A DNA stretch of 64,000 nucleotides. Source: Lachnospiraceae bacterium. GTDB taxonomy: Bacteria > Bacillota > Clostridia > Lachnospirales > Lachnospiraceae. Location: contig JAAWJI010000011.1 of the NCBI GenBank assembly GCA_022796795.1, forward strand, positions 27,880 to 91,879, read 5' to 3'. This document shows positions 47,711 through 56,639 of this stretch, piece by piece; the stretch's first letter is position 1; the number at the start of each line of letters is the position of its first letter. Under the pieces are notes generated by a model. That model was not told the origin of the DNA, did no database searches, and saw only the letters and a program-made list of their open reading frames with translations. Made by a program: the position numbers and the translations under genes.

Positions 47711-48586
47711 GTGAAAAAGTCAAAGGTCTATCCTTGGTATTTTGCAGTGGGAGCGCTGCTCATCTACACAGTTCTGTATGTCATGCCGGGAATCATCGGC
47801 ATCGGATATTCGTTTACAGACTGGTCGTCCTACTCCACAGAGCTTCATTTTGTAGGGTTTAAAAATTTCAAGACCATTTTCAGTGCGGATGAAAATTACC
47901 TCAAGTTTATCGGCAACACATTGCTGTTCACTGTGGTTACCACAGCCTGCAAGACGGTGCTGGCATTGATTCTGGCCCTGGCCTTGAGCAAAAACATTAA
48001 GTGCAAGAATTTCCACCGGGGCGTTATGTACATGCCCTCGGTTCTGTCTATTTTGATTGTAGGCCTGGTGTTCACTTCCATTTTGAATCCTAAAAACGGC
48101 CTGCTCAACAGTGCTCTGGATACCATGGGGCTTGGCTTTCTCACACAGAAATGGCTTACCAATCCCAAAATCGCCTTCTGGTCTGTTATGGCAGTGGACG
48201 TGTGGAGAGGCGCCGGCTATATTATGACGATTCTGATTGTGGGAATCCTCTCCATTTCCACCACCTACTATGAGGCGGCCAGCATTGACGGCGCCGGAGG
48301 CTGGGCTAAATTCTTACATATTACCCTTCCCCTGCTGCGCCCCACTCTGGCAGTTACCATTGTGCTGAATGTGCTCTACGGTCTGAAGGTCTTTGATATT
48401 ATCTACGTGCTGACAAACGGCGGGCCCGGGCATACCACGGAGGTTATGTATACGGCGGTATTTAAGCAGTTCTCTCAGGGAATGTACGCCATCGGCACCT
48501 CCATCAGCTCCATTATGTTTATCTTTATGGTCGTTATCGGATTCTTTATGATTAAGATTCTCACAGGGAAAGAGGTGGAGGAATAA
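47711..48586 (+). CDS. Sugar ABC transporter permease (MalF/UgpA-like)
   Basis: YEAASIDGAGGWAKFLHITLPLLRPT (EAA loop), multi-TM; GTG start with AGGAGGG. Confidence 0.93.
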   Translation: MKKSKVYPWYFAVGALLIYTVLYVMPGIIGIGYSFTDWSSYSTELHFVGFKNFKTIFSADENYLKFIGNTLLFTVVTTACKTVLALILALALSKNIKCKNFHRGVMYMPSVLSILIVGLVFTSILNPKNGLLNSALDTMGLGFLTQKWLTNPKIAFWSVMAVDVWRGAGYIMTILIVGILSISTTYYEAASIDGAGGWAKFLHITLPLLRPTLAVTIVLNVLYGLKVFDIIYVLTNGGPGHTTEVMYTAVFKQFSQGMYAIGTSISSIMFIFMVVIGFFMIKILTGKEVEE

Positions 48587-49413
48587 TGCGTGGAAAGAAA
48601 CATATTCAGATTTTTTTAAAAAATATTCTGGCCTGGCTGGTATCCCTGATTATGCTGTTGCCGCTGGCCCTGATTGTGATCAATGCCTTTAAACCGGAGG
48701 AAGAGGCTCTGGCCCTGACCCTGACTCTTCCCGTAAATTGGACCCTAGAGAATTTTACTGTGGTTATTGAGAAGGGAAAGCTGCTGGTCAGCTTCTTAAA
48801 CAGTATGCTGTACTCGGTAGGCGCAACGCTTCTCACCGTGACGTTTGCCTCCATGGCAGCCTATCTGATGTCCAGGCGCAATGACAGCAGGTTTTTCCGG
48901 GCTGTTTATATGTACCTGGTACTGGGAATTGTGATTCCCATCAACTATGTGGCTCTTATGAAAGTGATGCAGATAACTCACCTGAACAATAACCGGCTGG
49001 GAATTATCCTGCTCTACACAGCCCTGCAGCTGCCCTTTATGGTATTTCTCATTTATGGCTTTGTGGCCAAGGTGCCCCGGGAGTTGGACGAGGCTGCGGT
49101 TATGGACGGCTGCGGTCCTATCAAACTATTTTTCAGTATTATTCTGCCTCTTTTAAAGCCAGCGGTGATCAGCTCGGCGGTGTTGTGCTTCCTCAATACC
49201 TGGAATGAGTTTATTATGCCCCTGTATTTCCTGAATTCCACCACCAAGTGGCCCATGCCCCTGGCGGTGTACAACTTTTTCGGCCAGTATTCCAAGTCCT
49301 GGAATCTGATCTGCGCGGATATTCTGCTGACCTGTCTGCCGGTAATTATCATTTATGTGGCTTGCCAGAAATATATCGTGGGCGGCCAGACAGCGGGAGC
49401 TGTGAAGGGCTAA
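48586..49413 (+). CDS. Sugar ABC transporter permease (MalG/UgpE-like)
   Basis: LDEAAVMDGCGPIKLFFSIILPLLKPAVISSAVLCFLNTWNEFIMPL. Confidence 0.94.
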   Translation: MRGKKHIQIFLKNILAWLVSLIMLLPLALIVINAFKPEEEALALTLTLPVNWTLENFTVVIEKGKLLVSFLNSMLYSVGATLLTVTFASMAAYLMSRRNDSRFFRAVYMYLVLGIVIPINYVALMKVMQITHLNNNRLGIILLYTALQLPFMVFLIYGFVAKVPRELDEAAVMDGCGPIKLFFSIILPLLKPAVISSAVLCFLNTWNEFIMPLYFLNSTTKWPMPLAVYNFFGQYSKSWNLICADILLTCLPVIIIYVACQKYIVGGQTAGAVKG

Positions 49414-49504
49414 AGTCTGCAGACAACGTTTCCGTCGCTTTCCCAAAACGCATGGAAGGCCGTTGTACGACGGGAAGCAGGAACAGAAAGTGAGGAGAGA
49501 GACC

Positions 49505-51955
49505 ATGATTACAGATTTTCATATGAGACAGAATGGAGTGGAGCTTTATTCTGACAAGGGATTGTACTGGATCCAGGGACTGGGAGAAGGAATTTTTCGT
49601 TGCGTGTATACCCTGAGGGACCACATAGAGCCGGTTTCTCCCCTGGAAATCGTACCCCAAAAGCCCTGGCGCCTAGCGGTGGCTGAGGAAGAGGGGAAGT
49701 TTCAGATTACGGGAGCTCAGATCCGCCTGCAGGTTGACAAACGGACAGAGGCTTTTACCTGGTTTGAGGAGGAAACGGGAAGGCTGTGGCTGGAACAGCC
49801 TGGCCGGGAACTGACGGAGACGCCTGTAGACCGCTGCTGCCTGGAAGGGGAGGATCCGGTGATTGAGCGGGTAAAAACTGTGGACGGAGAACGGAATTTT
49901 GTTAAAAATCTTAAGCTTCGCAGGGATCGTATGGCCTACCGGGCCAGACTATACCTGGATTTTCAGGAGGAAGAGGAGATCCATGGGCTTGGGCAGGGCG
50001 AGGAGGGGATTTACAACTATCGGGGAACAAATCAGTACCTGTACCAGCACAATATGCGGATCCCGGTGCCCTTTTTGGTTTCCAGCAGGAACTATGGTAT
50101 TTTGGCGGACTGCGGCTCGCTTATGACCTACAACGATGATGCCAGGGGAACCTACCTCTTTTTGGATACGGTGGAGCAGCTGGATTACTATTTTATTGGA
50201 GGACAGAGCCTGGATGAGGTGATCAAAGACTTCCGGGAGCTTACCGGGCGGGCTGCAATGCTGCCCAAATGGGCTTTTGGCTATGTGCAGTCCCGGGAGG
50301 CCTATGAGAATCAGGAAGCGCTTTTGGATGTGGCCGGTCGCTACCGGAGTCTGGGCGTTCCTCTGGACTGCGTGGTTCAGGACTGGCATACCTGGGAAGA
50401 GGACCAGTGGGGCGACAAGCATTTGGATAAAAAGCGGTATCCGGATATCCGGGCCATGCACGAGAAGCTTCATGCCATGAAGGTACATACCATGGTTTCC
50501 GTCTGGCCCAATATGAACGCAGGAACGAAGAATCATGAGGAATTTTTGAGAAAAGGAATGCTTCTCTATGACTATTCCACCTATGATGCCTTTTCCCAGG
50601 AAGCAAGAAAGCTCTACTGGAAGCAGCTGGAGGAGGAGTTGTTTTCGGGAGGCTTCGATTCCTGGTGGTGCGATTCCACAGAGCCCTTTTCCGGGCCGGA
50701 CTGGTCCGGGCCGTCCGTAAGGGAGCCTTGGGAGCGTTATTGTCTGGTAGGGGAAGAGCACAAAAAATATCTGGATCCGGCCCAGGCCAATTTGTATGCT
50801 GTGGCCCACGCGAAGGGTATCTATGAAAATCAGCGCAAAGTCTGTGGGGAGAAGCGGGTTTTGAATCTGACGCGTTCAGGCTATGCCGGTTCCCAGCGTT
50901 ATGGGACCGTGCTGTGGTCCGGGGATACCAGCGCCAGCTGGGATACTATGAAAAAGCAGATCACAGAGGGGTTAAATTTCTGTATGAGCGGCATGCCTTA
51001 CTGGACCCAGGATATCGGCGCCTTCTTTGTGGTGAAGGAGAACTGGCAGCACCGGGGCTGCGGGCGCAGCAATGATCCCACACCGCTGTGGTTCTGGAAT
51101 GGGGATTACGAGGAGGGCGTGGCGGACCCGGCATACAGGGAGCTCTATGTGCGCTGGCTCCAGTATGGAGTATTTCTGCCCATGTTCCGCTCCCACGGCA
51201 CGGACACACCCCGGGAAATCTGGAATTTTGGAAAACCGGGAGAACCCTTTTTTGAGGCCATCCGGGAGGCCATAGAGCTTCGCTACCGGCTCATCCCCTA
51301 TATTTATACCTGGGCCGGCCGGGTGACCTGGGAGCATGCCACCATGCTGCGAAGCCTGCTCTTTGATTTCCAGGGAGATCCGGAGGCTCGAAGGTTGAAT
51401 CAGGAATTTATGTTCGGGGATAACATTCTGGTGTGTCCCGTGACAAAGCCCATGTTTTATGACAGGAATGGGCAGAAACTTCCAGAAGATATAAGCTGGA
51501 GCTGCTATCTGCCCGGGGGCTGCGGCTGGTATGATTTCTGGGACCATACATACCTGGAGGGTGGACAGTGGGTGCGTGTGGATGCAAAGCTTAACAGGAT
51601 TCCGCTGTTTGTCCGGGCAGGAAGCATACTGCCTTTGGAGACAGACCTTACCTATGCCCAGGAGGAGACGGGAAAGCCTCTGGAGCTCTGGATCTACCCG
51701 GGAGCCGACGCTGCCTTTCGTCTCTATGAGGATGCCGGGGACGGCTATGGGTATGAGGATGGGGATTACCAGTGGATTTCCATGGAGTGGAAGGAAGAGA
51801 CCAGGACTCTGAGGATTGGAGCATGTTCCAAGAGTTTCCCTCAGGGCATAAAGGGACGCAGGTGCGTGGCGCTGCTTGGAAATGAAAGGGGAGCTTCTGC
51901 AAAGAGAGCAGAATTTCTTTATACAGGGGAAAACGTGGAGATCTTTCTGGGCTGA
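49505..51955 (+). CDS. Glycoside hydrolase family 31 (alpha-glucosidase/xylosidase-like)
   Basis: FWEIHGLGQGEEG-like region, LPKWAFGYVQSREAYENQ, WWCDSTEPF (nucleophile region), RSGYAGSQRYGTVLWSGDTSASWDTMKKQI, PMFRSHGTDTPREIWNFG. Confidence 0.92.
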   Translation: MITDFHMRQNGVELYSDKGLYWIQGLGEGIFRCVYTLRDHIEPVSPLEIVPQKPWRLAVAEEEGKFQITGAQIRLQVDKRTEAFTWFEEETGRLWLEQPGRELTETPVDRCCLEGEDPVIERVKTVDGERNFVKNLKLRRDRMAYRARLYLDFQEEEEIHGLGQGEEGIYNYRGTNQYLYQHNMRIPVPFLVSSRNYGILADCGSLMTYNDDARGTYLFLDTVEQLDYYFIGGQSLDEVIKDFRELTGRAAMLPKWAFGYVQSREAYENQEALLDVAGRYRSLGVPLDCVVQDWHTWEEDQWGDKHLDKKRYPDIRAMHEKLHAMKVHTMVSVWPNMNAGTKNHEEFLRKGMLLYDYSTYDAFSQEARKLYWKQLEEELFSGGFDSWWCDSTEPFSGPDWSGPSVREPWERYCLVGEEHKKYLDPAQANLYAVAHAKGIYENQRKVCGEKRVLNLTRSGYAGSQRYGTVLWSGDTSASWDTMKKQITEGLNFCMSGMPYWTQDIGAFFVVKENWQHRGCGRSNDPTPLWFWNGDYEEGVADPAYRELYVRWLQYGVFLPMFRSHGTDTPREIWNFGKPGEPFFEAIREAIELRYRLIPYIYTWAGRVTWEHATMLRSLLFDFQGDPEARRLNQEFMFGDNILVCPVTKPMFYDRNGQKLPEDISWSCYLPGGCGWYDFWDHTYLEGGQWVRVDAKLNRIPLFVRAGSILPLETDLTYAQEETGKPLELWIYPGADAAFRLYEDAGDGYGYEDGDYQWISMEWKEETRTLRIGACSKSFPQGIKGRRCVALLGNERGASAKRAEFLYTGENVEIFLG

Positions 51956-52059
51956 TATTTTTGGATGACGGCTGGGGAGGCTTTGCAGAGGAGTTTCCGC
52001 ATTTCAAGCAGGAAAGACACAGGCGTTTTTAGAGTGCAACAGGAGAGGAGTTGTCTATT

Positions 52060-53241
52060 ATGAAATATAAGAAGAACTGGGAGCAGGCCCAGGAAAAATG
52101 GAAAAATTACTGGAAACAGCAGAATACAGGCCGTCCCCTTATGTGTGTGATCGCCAGAAAGCCGGAGATTGAGCATCTTTCCTCTGGGAAACCGGTAGAA
52201 GGCGGCTGTAAGGATGTGATCTGCCAGGGACTGTATTATGGTCTGCCGGAGGAATTGAAATGGAAAACCATGGAGGATAAATATCTGGATCCAGAGCAGA
52301 TTGTGGCCCGCTACCGCCATTTCTGCGAGACTCATGAATTCCTGGGGGAGAGCTTTCCAAATCTGGATGTGGATTTTGGGCCGGGTTCCCTGGCCTCCTA
52401 CCTGGGCTCGGATATTCAGTTTAAGGAGGATACGGTGTGGTTTACCCCCTGCTTTACAGACTGGGAGAGTGCGCCGGAGCTTGTATTTGATCCGGAAAAT
52501 TCCTGGTTCCAGAAGCATATGCAGCTGGTAAAACGGTGCCGGGAGCTGGCCGGAGATGATTTCTATGTGGATATGCCGGATCTCATGGAGAATATGGATG
52601 TGCTGGCTTCCTTGCGGGATTCCCAGGAGCTGCTCTGCGATCTTTTGGAGGATCCGGAGGAGATTGCCAGGAGAATCCGCCAGATTGATCAGGTTTACTA
52701 CGAATACTACGACCGGTTTTATGATGTGATCAAGGATCAGGAGGGCGGAAATGCCTACACGGTGTTTCAGATTTGGGGGCCAGGCCGGACTGTGAAGCTG
52801 CAGTGCGACCTGTCGGCCATGATTTCCGCAGAAGCTTTCCGGGAATTTATTCAGGATTCCCTGCGCCGCCAGGCGCAGAAGGCGGACTGCGTGCTCTATC
52901 ACCTGGATGGGCCCCAGGCTATCCGTCATCTGGATGCCCTCATGGAGATTGAGGAGATTCACGCCCTCCAGTGGACCAGCGGGGACGCCGGACCTGACGG
53001 AACCTTGGAGGACTGGGATGTGATCTATGACAAGGCCCGGGCCGCTGGGAAATCTCTGTGGGTCAAGGTGTATTCCGGGAAATTTGAGGACTGGCTGCGC
53101 CATGTGGACCGGCTGGTGCAAAAATACGGGTCCCACAGCCTGTTTCTCATGTTTCCGGAGATGTCCCTGGAGCAGGCCCAGAGGCTTCTCCAATATGCGG
53201 ATGAACATTGGAGCGATGTGAAGGGAACCTTTCAGGCCTAG
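52060..53241 (+). CDS. Uroporphyrinogen decarboxylase (URO-D)-like protein
   Basis: DLMENMDVLASLRDSQELLCDLLEDPEEIARRI, YHLDGPQAIRHLDALMEIEEIHALQWTSGDAGPDG; sits in a sugar operon. Confidence 0.65.
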   Translation: MKYKKNWEQAQEKWKNYWKQQNTGRPLMCVIARKPEIEHLSSGKPVEGGCKDVICQGLYYGLPEELKWKTMEDKYLDPEQIVARYRHFCETHEFLGESFPNLDVDFGPGSLASYLGSDIQFKEDTVWFTPCFTDWESAPELVFDPENSWFQKHMQLVKRCRELAGDDFYVDMPDLMENMDVLASLRDSQELLCDLLEDPEEIARRIRQIDQVYYEYYDRFYDVIKDQEGGNAYTVFQIWGPGRTVKLQCDLSAMISAEAFREFIQDSLRRQAQKADCVLYHLDGPQAIRHLDALMEIEEIHALQWTSGDAGPDGTLEDWDVIYDKARAAGKSLWVKVYSGKFEDWLRHVDRLVQKYGSHSLFLMFPEMSLEQAQRLLQYADEHWSDVKGTFQA

Positions 53242-53342
53242 TCAATGTCCAGGGAGAGGCTGTGAGCAGCCAGCAGCTTACAGCTGTATGGCAGGGACGA
53301 ACCAATGCAAGAGCGTACAGGTGTAAAATAATCAAATAACAG

Positions 53343-53382
53343 GGACTGCCGGGAATTTCGGGGAGAAATTCTATGGCAGTCC
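53343..53382 (+). terminator. Hairpin terminator at end of GH31 operon
   Basis: GGACTGCC-ggg-AATTTC-gggga-GAAATT-ctat-GGCAGTCC then ATGTTTTTATT. Confidence 0.65.
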
Positions 53383-53453
53383 TATGTTTTTATTAGGTTG
53401 CGGATGGAGTCCGGGGTATGATATACTAAGTAGCGACAACGCATGTACTTGAA

Positions 53454-54092
53454 TTGGGAGGAAAAACATTGAAATTTGACAGTATTATCTTTTTGTTGGA
53501 CCGCCGCATGGCGGCTTTCCGGCCGGGAAAGAAGCCGGAGATAATTTCTTTGGCCAAGCTTCCCCAGGTGCCCATGATCCCCAGCTATTATCATCTGGAG
53601 GAGAGCGGGGAGTCCCAAGAGGCAGTGATTCAGGAGCTGCGGCCCTATGTAAAAGGATTCTTCCGGAAACAGGCGGTGCTTTTGTGCATGCCTGACGACG
53701 CGCCTGTGTTCGTAGATCAGAAATATATGCGGGAATTTTTTATCTGCCATGGTGCGGGGACAAACACTACGGTCCGCACCCTGGAAAGCCTGTGTCTGGA
53801 AAAGGGACGGGAATATGTGGCGGTTTCCCGCTCCGAGCGTTTGATCACCTTGACCTACCGCCGGGGGCAGAGTCAGCCAAAGATTCAGTATTTGCCCCTG
53901 TCCCTGGCAAATCCGGAGACCGTGGGCCTGGGAATCCGGAGTCTGAGTCTGGAGGTAGCCTACAACGAGCCGGATATTTATATTCTGGATCCAGATGAGA
54001 AGCTTAAGGAATACTATGCGCTGGGGACGCCGGTGGGGTTAGAGGAACTGGCAAAGTGGGCGCAGTCCTTGGCGGAGAAAAACTGGGTGTGA
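53454..54092 (+). CDS. Conserved-looking hypothetical protein
   Basis: 212-aa ORF, likely start at TTG ~53469 (MKFDSIIFLLDRRMAAFRPGKK); RBS-like GGGAGG; no confident family. Confidence 0.6.
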   Translation: MGGKTLKFDSIIFLLDRRMAAFRPGKKPEIISLAKLPQVPMIPSYYHLEESGESQEAVIQELRPYVKGFFRKQAVLLCMPDDAPVFVDQKYMREFFICHGAGTNTTVRTLESLCLEKGREYVAVSRSERLITLTYRRGQSQPKIQYLPLSLANPETVGLGIRSLSLEVAYNEPDIYILDPDEKLKEYYALGTPVGLEELAKWAQSLAEKNWV

Positions 54093-54173
54093 GAAAGGGA
54101 AAACGGGAGGGGAGACTGGCTGTGATCTGACAGCAGCTGAATTTGGGAAGATTTGTGAAGGAGGAAACAAGAT

Positions 54174-55307
54174 ATGGCAGGATCCATATTTGGAAAACAA
54201 TTCTGCATTTCCACCTGGGGGGAATCCCATGGAAAGGGAATCGGAGTGGTCATAGACGGATGCCCGGCAGGGCTGCCCTTAGGGGAAGAGGATATCCAGG
54301 TCTATTTGAACCGCAGGAGGCCGGGACAGTCCCAGTACAGTACGCCCCGGAAAGAGGCGGACCAGGTGGAGATTTTGTCCGGAGTCTTTGAGGGACGGAC
54401 CACAGGCGCCCCTATTTCTCTGTTGGTGGAGAATACCTCCCAGCGCTCGGCGGATTACAGCGAGATTGCGTCCTATTACCGTCCGGGACATGCGGACTTT
54501 ACCTTTGATCAAAAATATGGGTTTCGGGATTACCGGGGAGGCGGACGCTCCTCGGGCCGGGAGACCATTGGCCGGGTGGCCGGAGGCGCTGTGGCAGCCC
54601 GGATTCTGGAGAGTCTGGGTATTACCTTTTGTACCTACACAAAATCCATTGGGCCGGTTTCTGTGGAAATGTGCCGGTTTGACGCCCGGGAAATTCAGAA
54701 TAATCCGGTCTTTATGCCGGATGCCCAGGCGGCGGAGAAAGCTCAGGAATATCTACAGCAATGCATGAAGGAACACAATTCTGCCGGCGGCGTCATCGAG
54801 TGTGTGGTGAGCCGGGTACCGGCTGGTCTTGGGGATCCCTGCTTTGAGAAGCTGGAGGCAAATCTTGCCAGGGCGATGCTGTCCATCGGCGCTGTAAAAG
54901 GATTTGAAATGGGGGACGGTTTTTCTGCAGCCCGCAGTACGGGAGCAAAGAACAACGACGCATTTTATATAGGAGACCAGGGGCGGGTGGAAAAGGCCAC
55001 CAACCATGCCGGAGGCGTTCTGGGTGGAATCAGTGACGGAAGCCCCCTGGTTTTCCGGGTCGCGGTTAAGCCTACGCCATCCATTTCCAGGAAACAGCAG
55101 ACTGTGAACCGGAAGGGCGAGGAGATTCAGATCCAGGTAAAGGGACGGCACGATCCGGTTATCGTACCCCGGGCTGTGGTGGTGGTGGAGGCCATGGCAG
55201 CCCTGGTGCTGGTGGACGCTTTGTTCTTTGGCATGACAAGCCGCATGGAGTATTTGGAGAGAATCTGGGGAGAGCCAGAGAGGGGATTTCCCCGGACTGA
55301 CGCCTGA
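54174..55307 (+). CDS. aroC: Chorismate synthase
   Basis: GKQFCISTWGESHGKGIGVVIDGCPAGLPL, RPGHADFTFDQKYGFRDYRGGGRSSGRETIGRVAGGAVA, NHAGGVLGGISDGSPLVFRVAVKPTPSI. Confidence 0.96.
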   Translation: MAGSIFGKQFCISTWGESHGKGIGVVIDGCPAGLPLGEEDIQVYLNRRRPGQSQYSTPRKEADQVEILSGVFEGRTTGAPISLLVENTSQRSADYSEIASYYRPGHADFTFDQKYGFRDYRGGGRSSGRETIGRVAGGAVAARILESLGITFCTYTKSIGPVSVEMCRFDAREIQNNPVFMPDAQAAEKAQEYLQQCMKEHNSAGGVIECVVSRVPAGLGDPCFEKLEANLARAMLSIGAVKGFEMGDGFSAARSTGAKNNDAFYIGDQGRVEKATNHAGGVLGGISDGSPLVFRVAVKPTPSISRKQQTVNRKGEEIQIQVKGRHDPVIVPRAVVVVEAMAALVLVDALFFGMTSRMEYLERIWGEPERGFPRTDA

Positions 55308-55384
55308 GATTAAAATTGGCAGATTGGATGCGGGGAAAATATATGAGAAAAGCCTGCATCGAATAAAGGAAAGAGGAAAGATGG

Positions 55385-56512
55385 ATGTATGAACTGATTA
55401 AACGGGATGGAAACGCAAGACGGGGACGGCTGCACACGGTTCACGGTGTGATCCAGACTCCCGTGTTTATGAATGTGGGAACCGCGGCAGCCATTAAGGG
55501 GGCTGTTTCCACCATGGATTTGAAAGAAATCGGCACCCAGGTGGAGCTGTCCAATACCTACCACCTGCATGTGCGTCCGGGGGATGAGATTGTGAAAAAA
55601 ATGGGGGGACTCCACAAGTTTATGGTGTGGGACCGGCCCATTCTCACAGATTCCGGAGGGTTCCAGGTGTTTTCCCTGGCCTCTTTGCGGAAGATCAAGG
55701 AGGAGGGAGTTTATTTTAATTCTCATATTGACGGACGCAAAATTTTCATGGGGCCGGAGGAGAGCATGCAGATTCAGTCCAATCTGGCCTCCACCATTGC
55801 CATGGCCTTTGACGAGTGTCCCTCCAGCGTGGCGGAGCGCTCCTATGTGGAGCAGTCTGTGGCCCGGACCACCCGCTGGCTGGCACGGTGCAAGAAGGAG
55901 ATGGCCAGGCTCAACAATCTTGCGGACACCATCAATCCCCATCAGCTGCTGTTCGGCATCAATCAGGGAGCCATTTATGAGGATATCCGCAGGGAGCATG
56001 CCAGACAGATTGCGCAGATGAATCTGGACGGCTATGCCATCGGCGGACTGGCCGTGGGGGAAAGTCATGAGGAAATGTATCATATCATCGAGACTGTGGT
56101 TCCGGAGCTGCCTTTGGATAAACCGATTTATCTCATGGGCGTGGGAACCCCGGCCAATATCCTGGAGGCTGTGGAACGGGGTGTGGACTTTTTTGACTGC
56201 GTATACCCCAGCCGCAATGGACGCCATGGACATGTGTACACCAACCAGGGAAAACGGAATCTGTTCAACGCCAAGTATGAGCTGGATGACCGGCCTATAG
56301 AGGAGGGCTGTCAGTGTCCGGCCTGCAGGCATTATAGCCGGGGATATATCCGGCATTTGCTGAAGGCAAAGGAAATGCTGGGCATGCGGCTTTGCGTGCT
56401 CCATAATCTTTATTTTTATAATACCATGATGGAGGAGATCCGGGACGCCTTAGATGCGGGAGAATTTGCGGCGTATAAGAGGAAGAAGCTGGCTGGGCTC
56501 CAGGGGGAATAA
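55385..56512 (+). CDS. tgt: Queuine tRNA-ribosyltransferase
   Basis: VELSNTYHLHVRPGDE, ILTDSGGFQVFSLASLRKIKEEGVYFNSHIDGRK, GIGGLAVGE-like region, CPACRHYSRGYIRHLLKAKEMLG zinc site. Confidence 0.96.
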   Translation: MYELIKRDGNARRGRLHTVHGVIQTPVFMNVGTAAAIKGAVSTMDLKEIGTQVELSNTYHLHVRPGDEIVKKMGGLHKFMVWDRPILTDSGGFQVFSLASLRKIKEEGVYFNSHIDGRKIFMGPEESMQIQSNLASTIAMAFDECPSSVAERSYVEQSVARTTRWLARCKKEMARLNNLADTINPHQLLFGINQGAIYEDIRREHARQIAQMNLDGYAIGGLAVGESHEEMYHIIETVVPELPLDKPIYLMGVGTPANILEAVERGVDFFDCVYPSRNGRHGHVYTNQGKRNLFNAKYELDDRPIEEGCQCPACRHYSRGYIRHLLKAKEMLGMRLCVLHNLYFYNTMMEEIRDALDAGEFAAYKRKKLAGLQGE

Positions 56513-56550
56513 GGCGCCTGTAAAAGATAGGTGTGTTGTAAAGACAGAAT

Positions 56551-56600
56551 AAGGGGCTGTAAAAATGGAGTGAGACATTCCCCATTTTTTACAGCCCCTT
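56551..56600. terminator. Hairpin between convergent tgt and GH20 gene (terminator or palindromic repeat)
   Basis: AAGGGGCTGTAAAAATGG ... CCCATTTTTTACAGCCCCTT. Confidence 0.65.
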
Positions 56601-56639
56601 GTTGAATCTTGTTAATTCCGTACAGGAAGACCAGCAGAT

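Noticed and set aside
55310-56404. 364-aa minus-strand ORF
   Set aside because: Antisense to tgt
56551-56600. Hairpin considered as an insertion element
   Set aside because: Position between convergent genes and U-rich flanks fit a bidirectional terminator at least as well; kept only as a terminator feature
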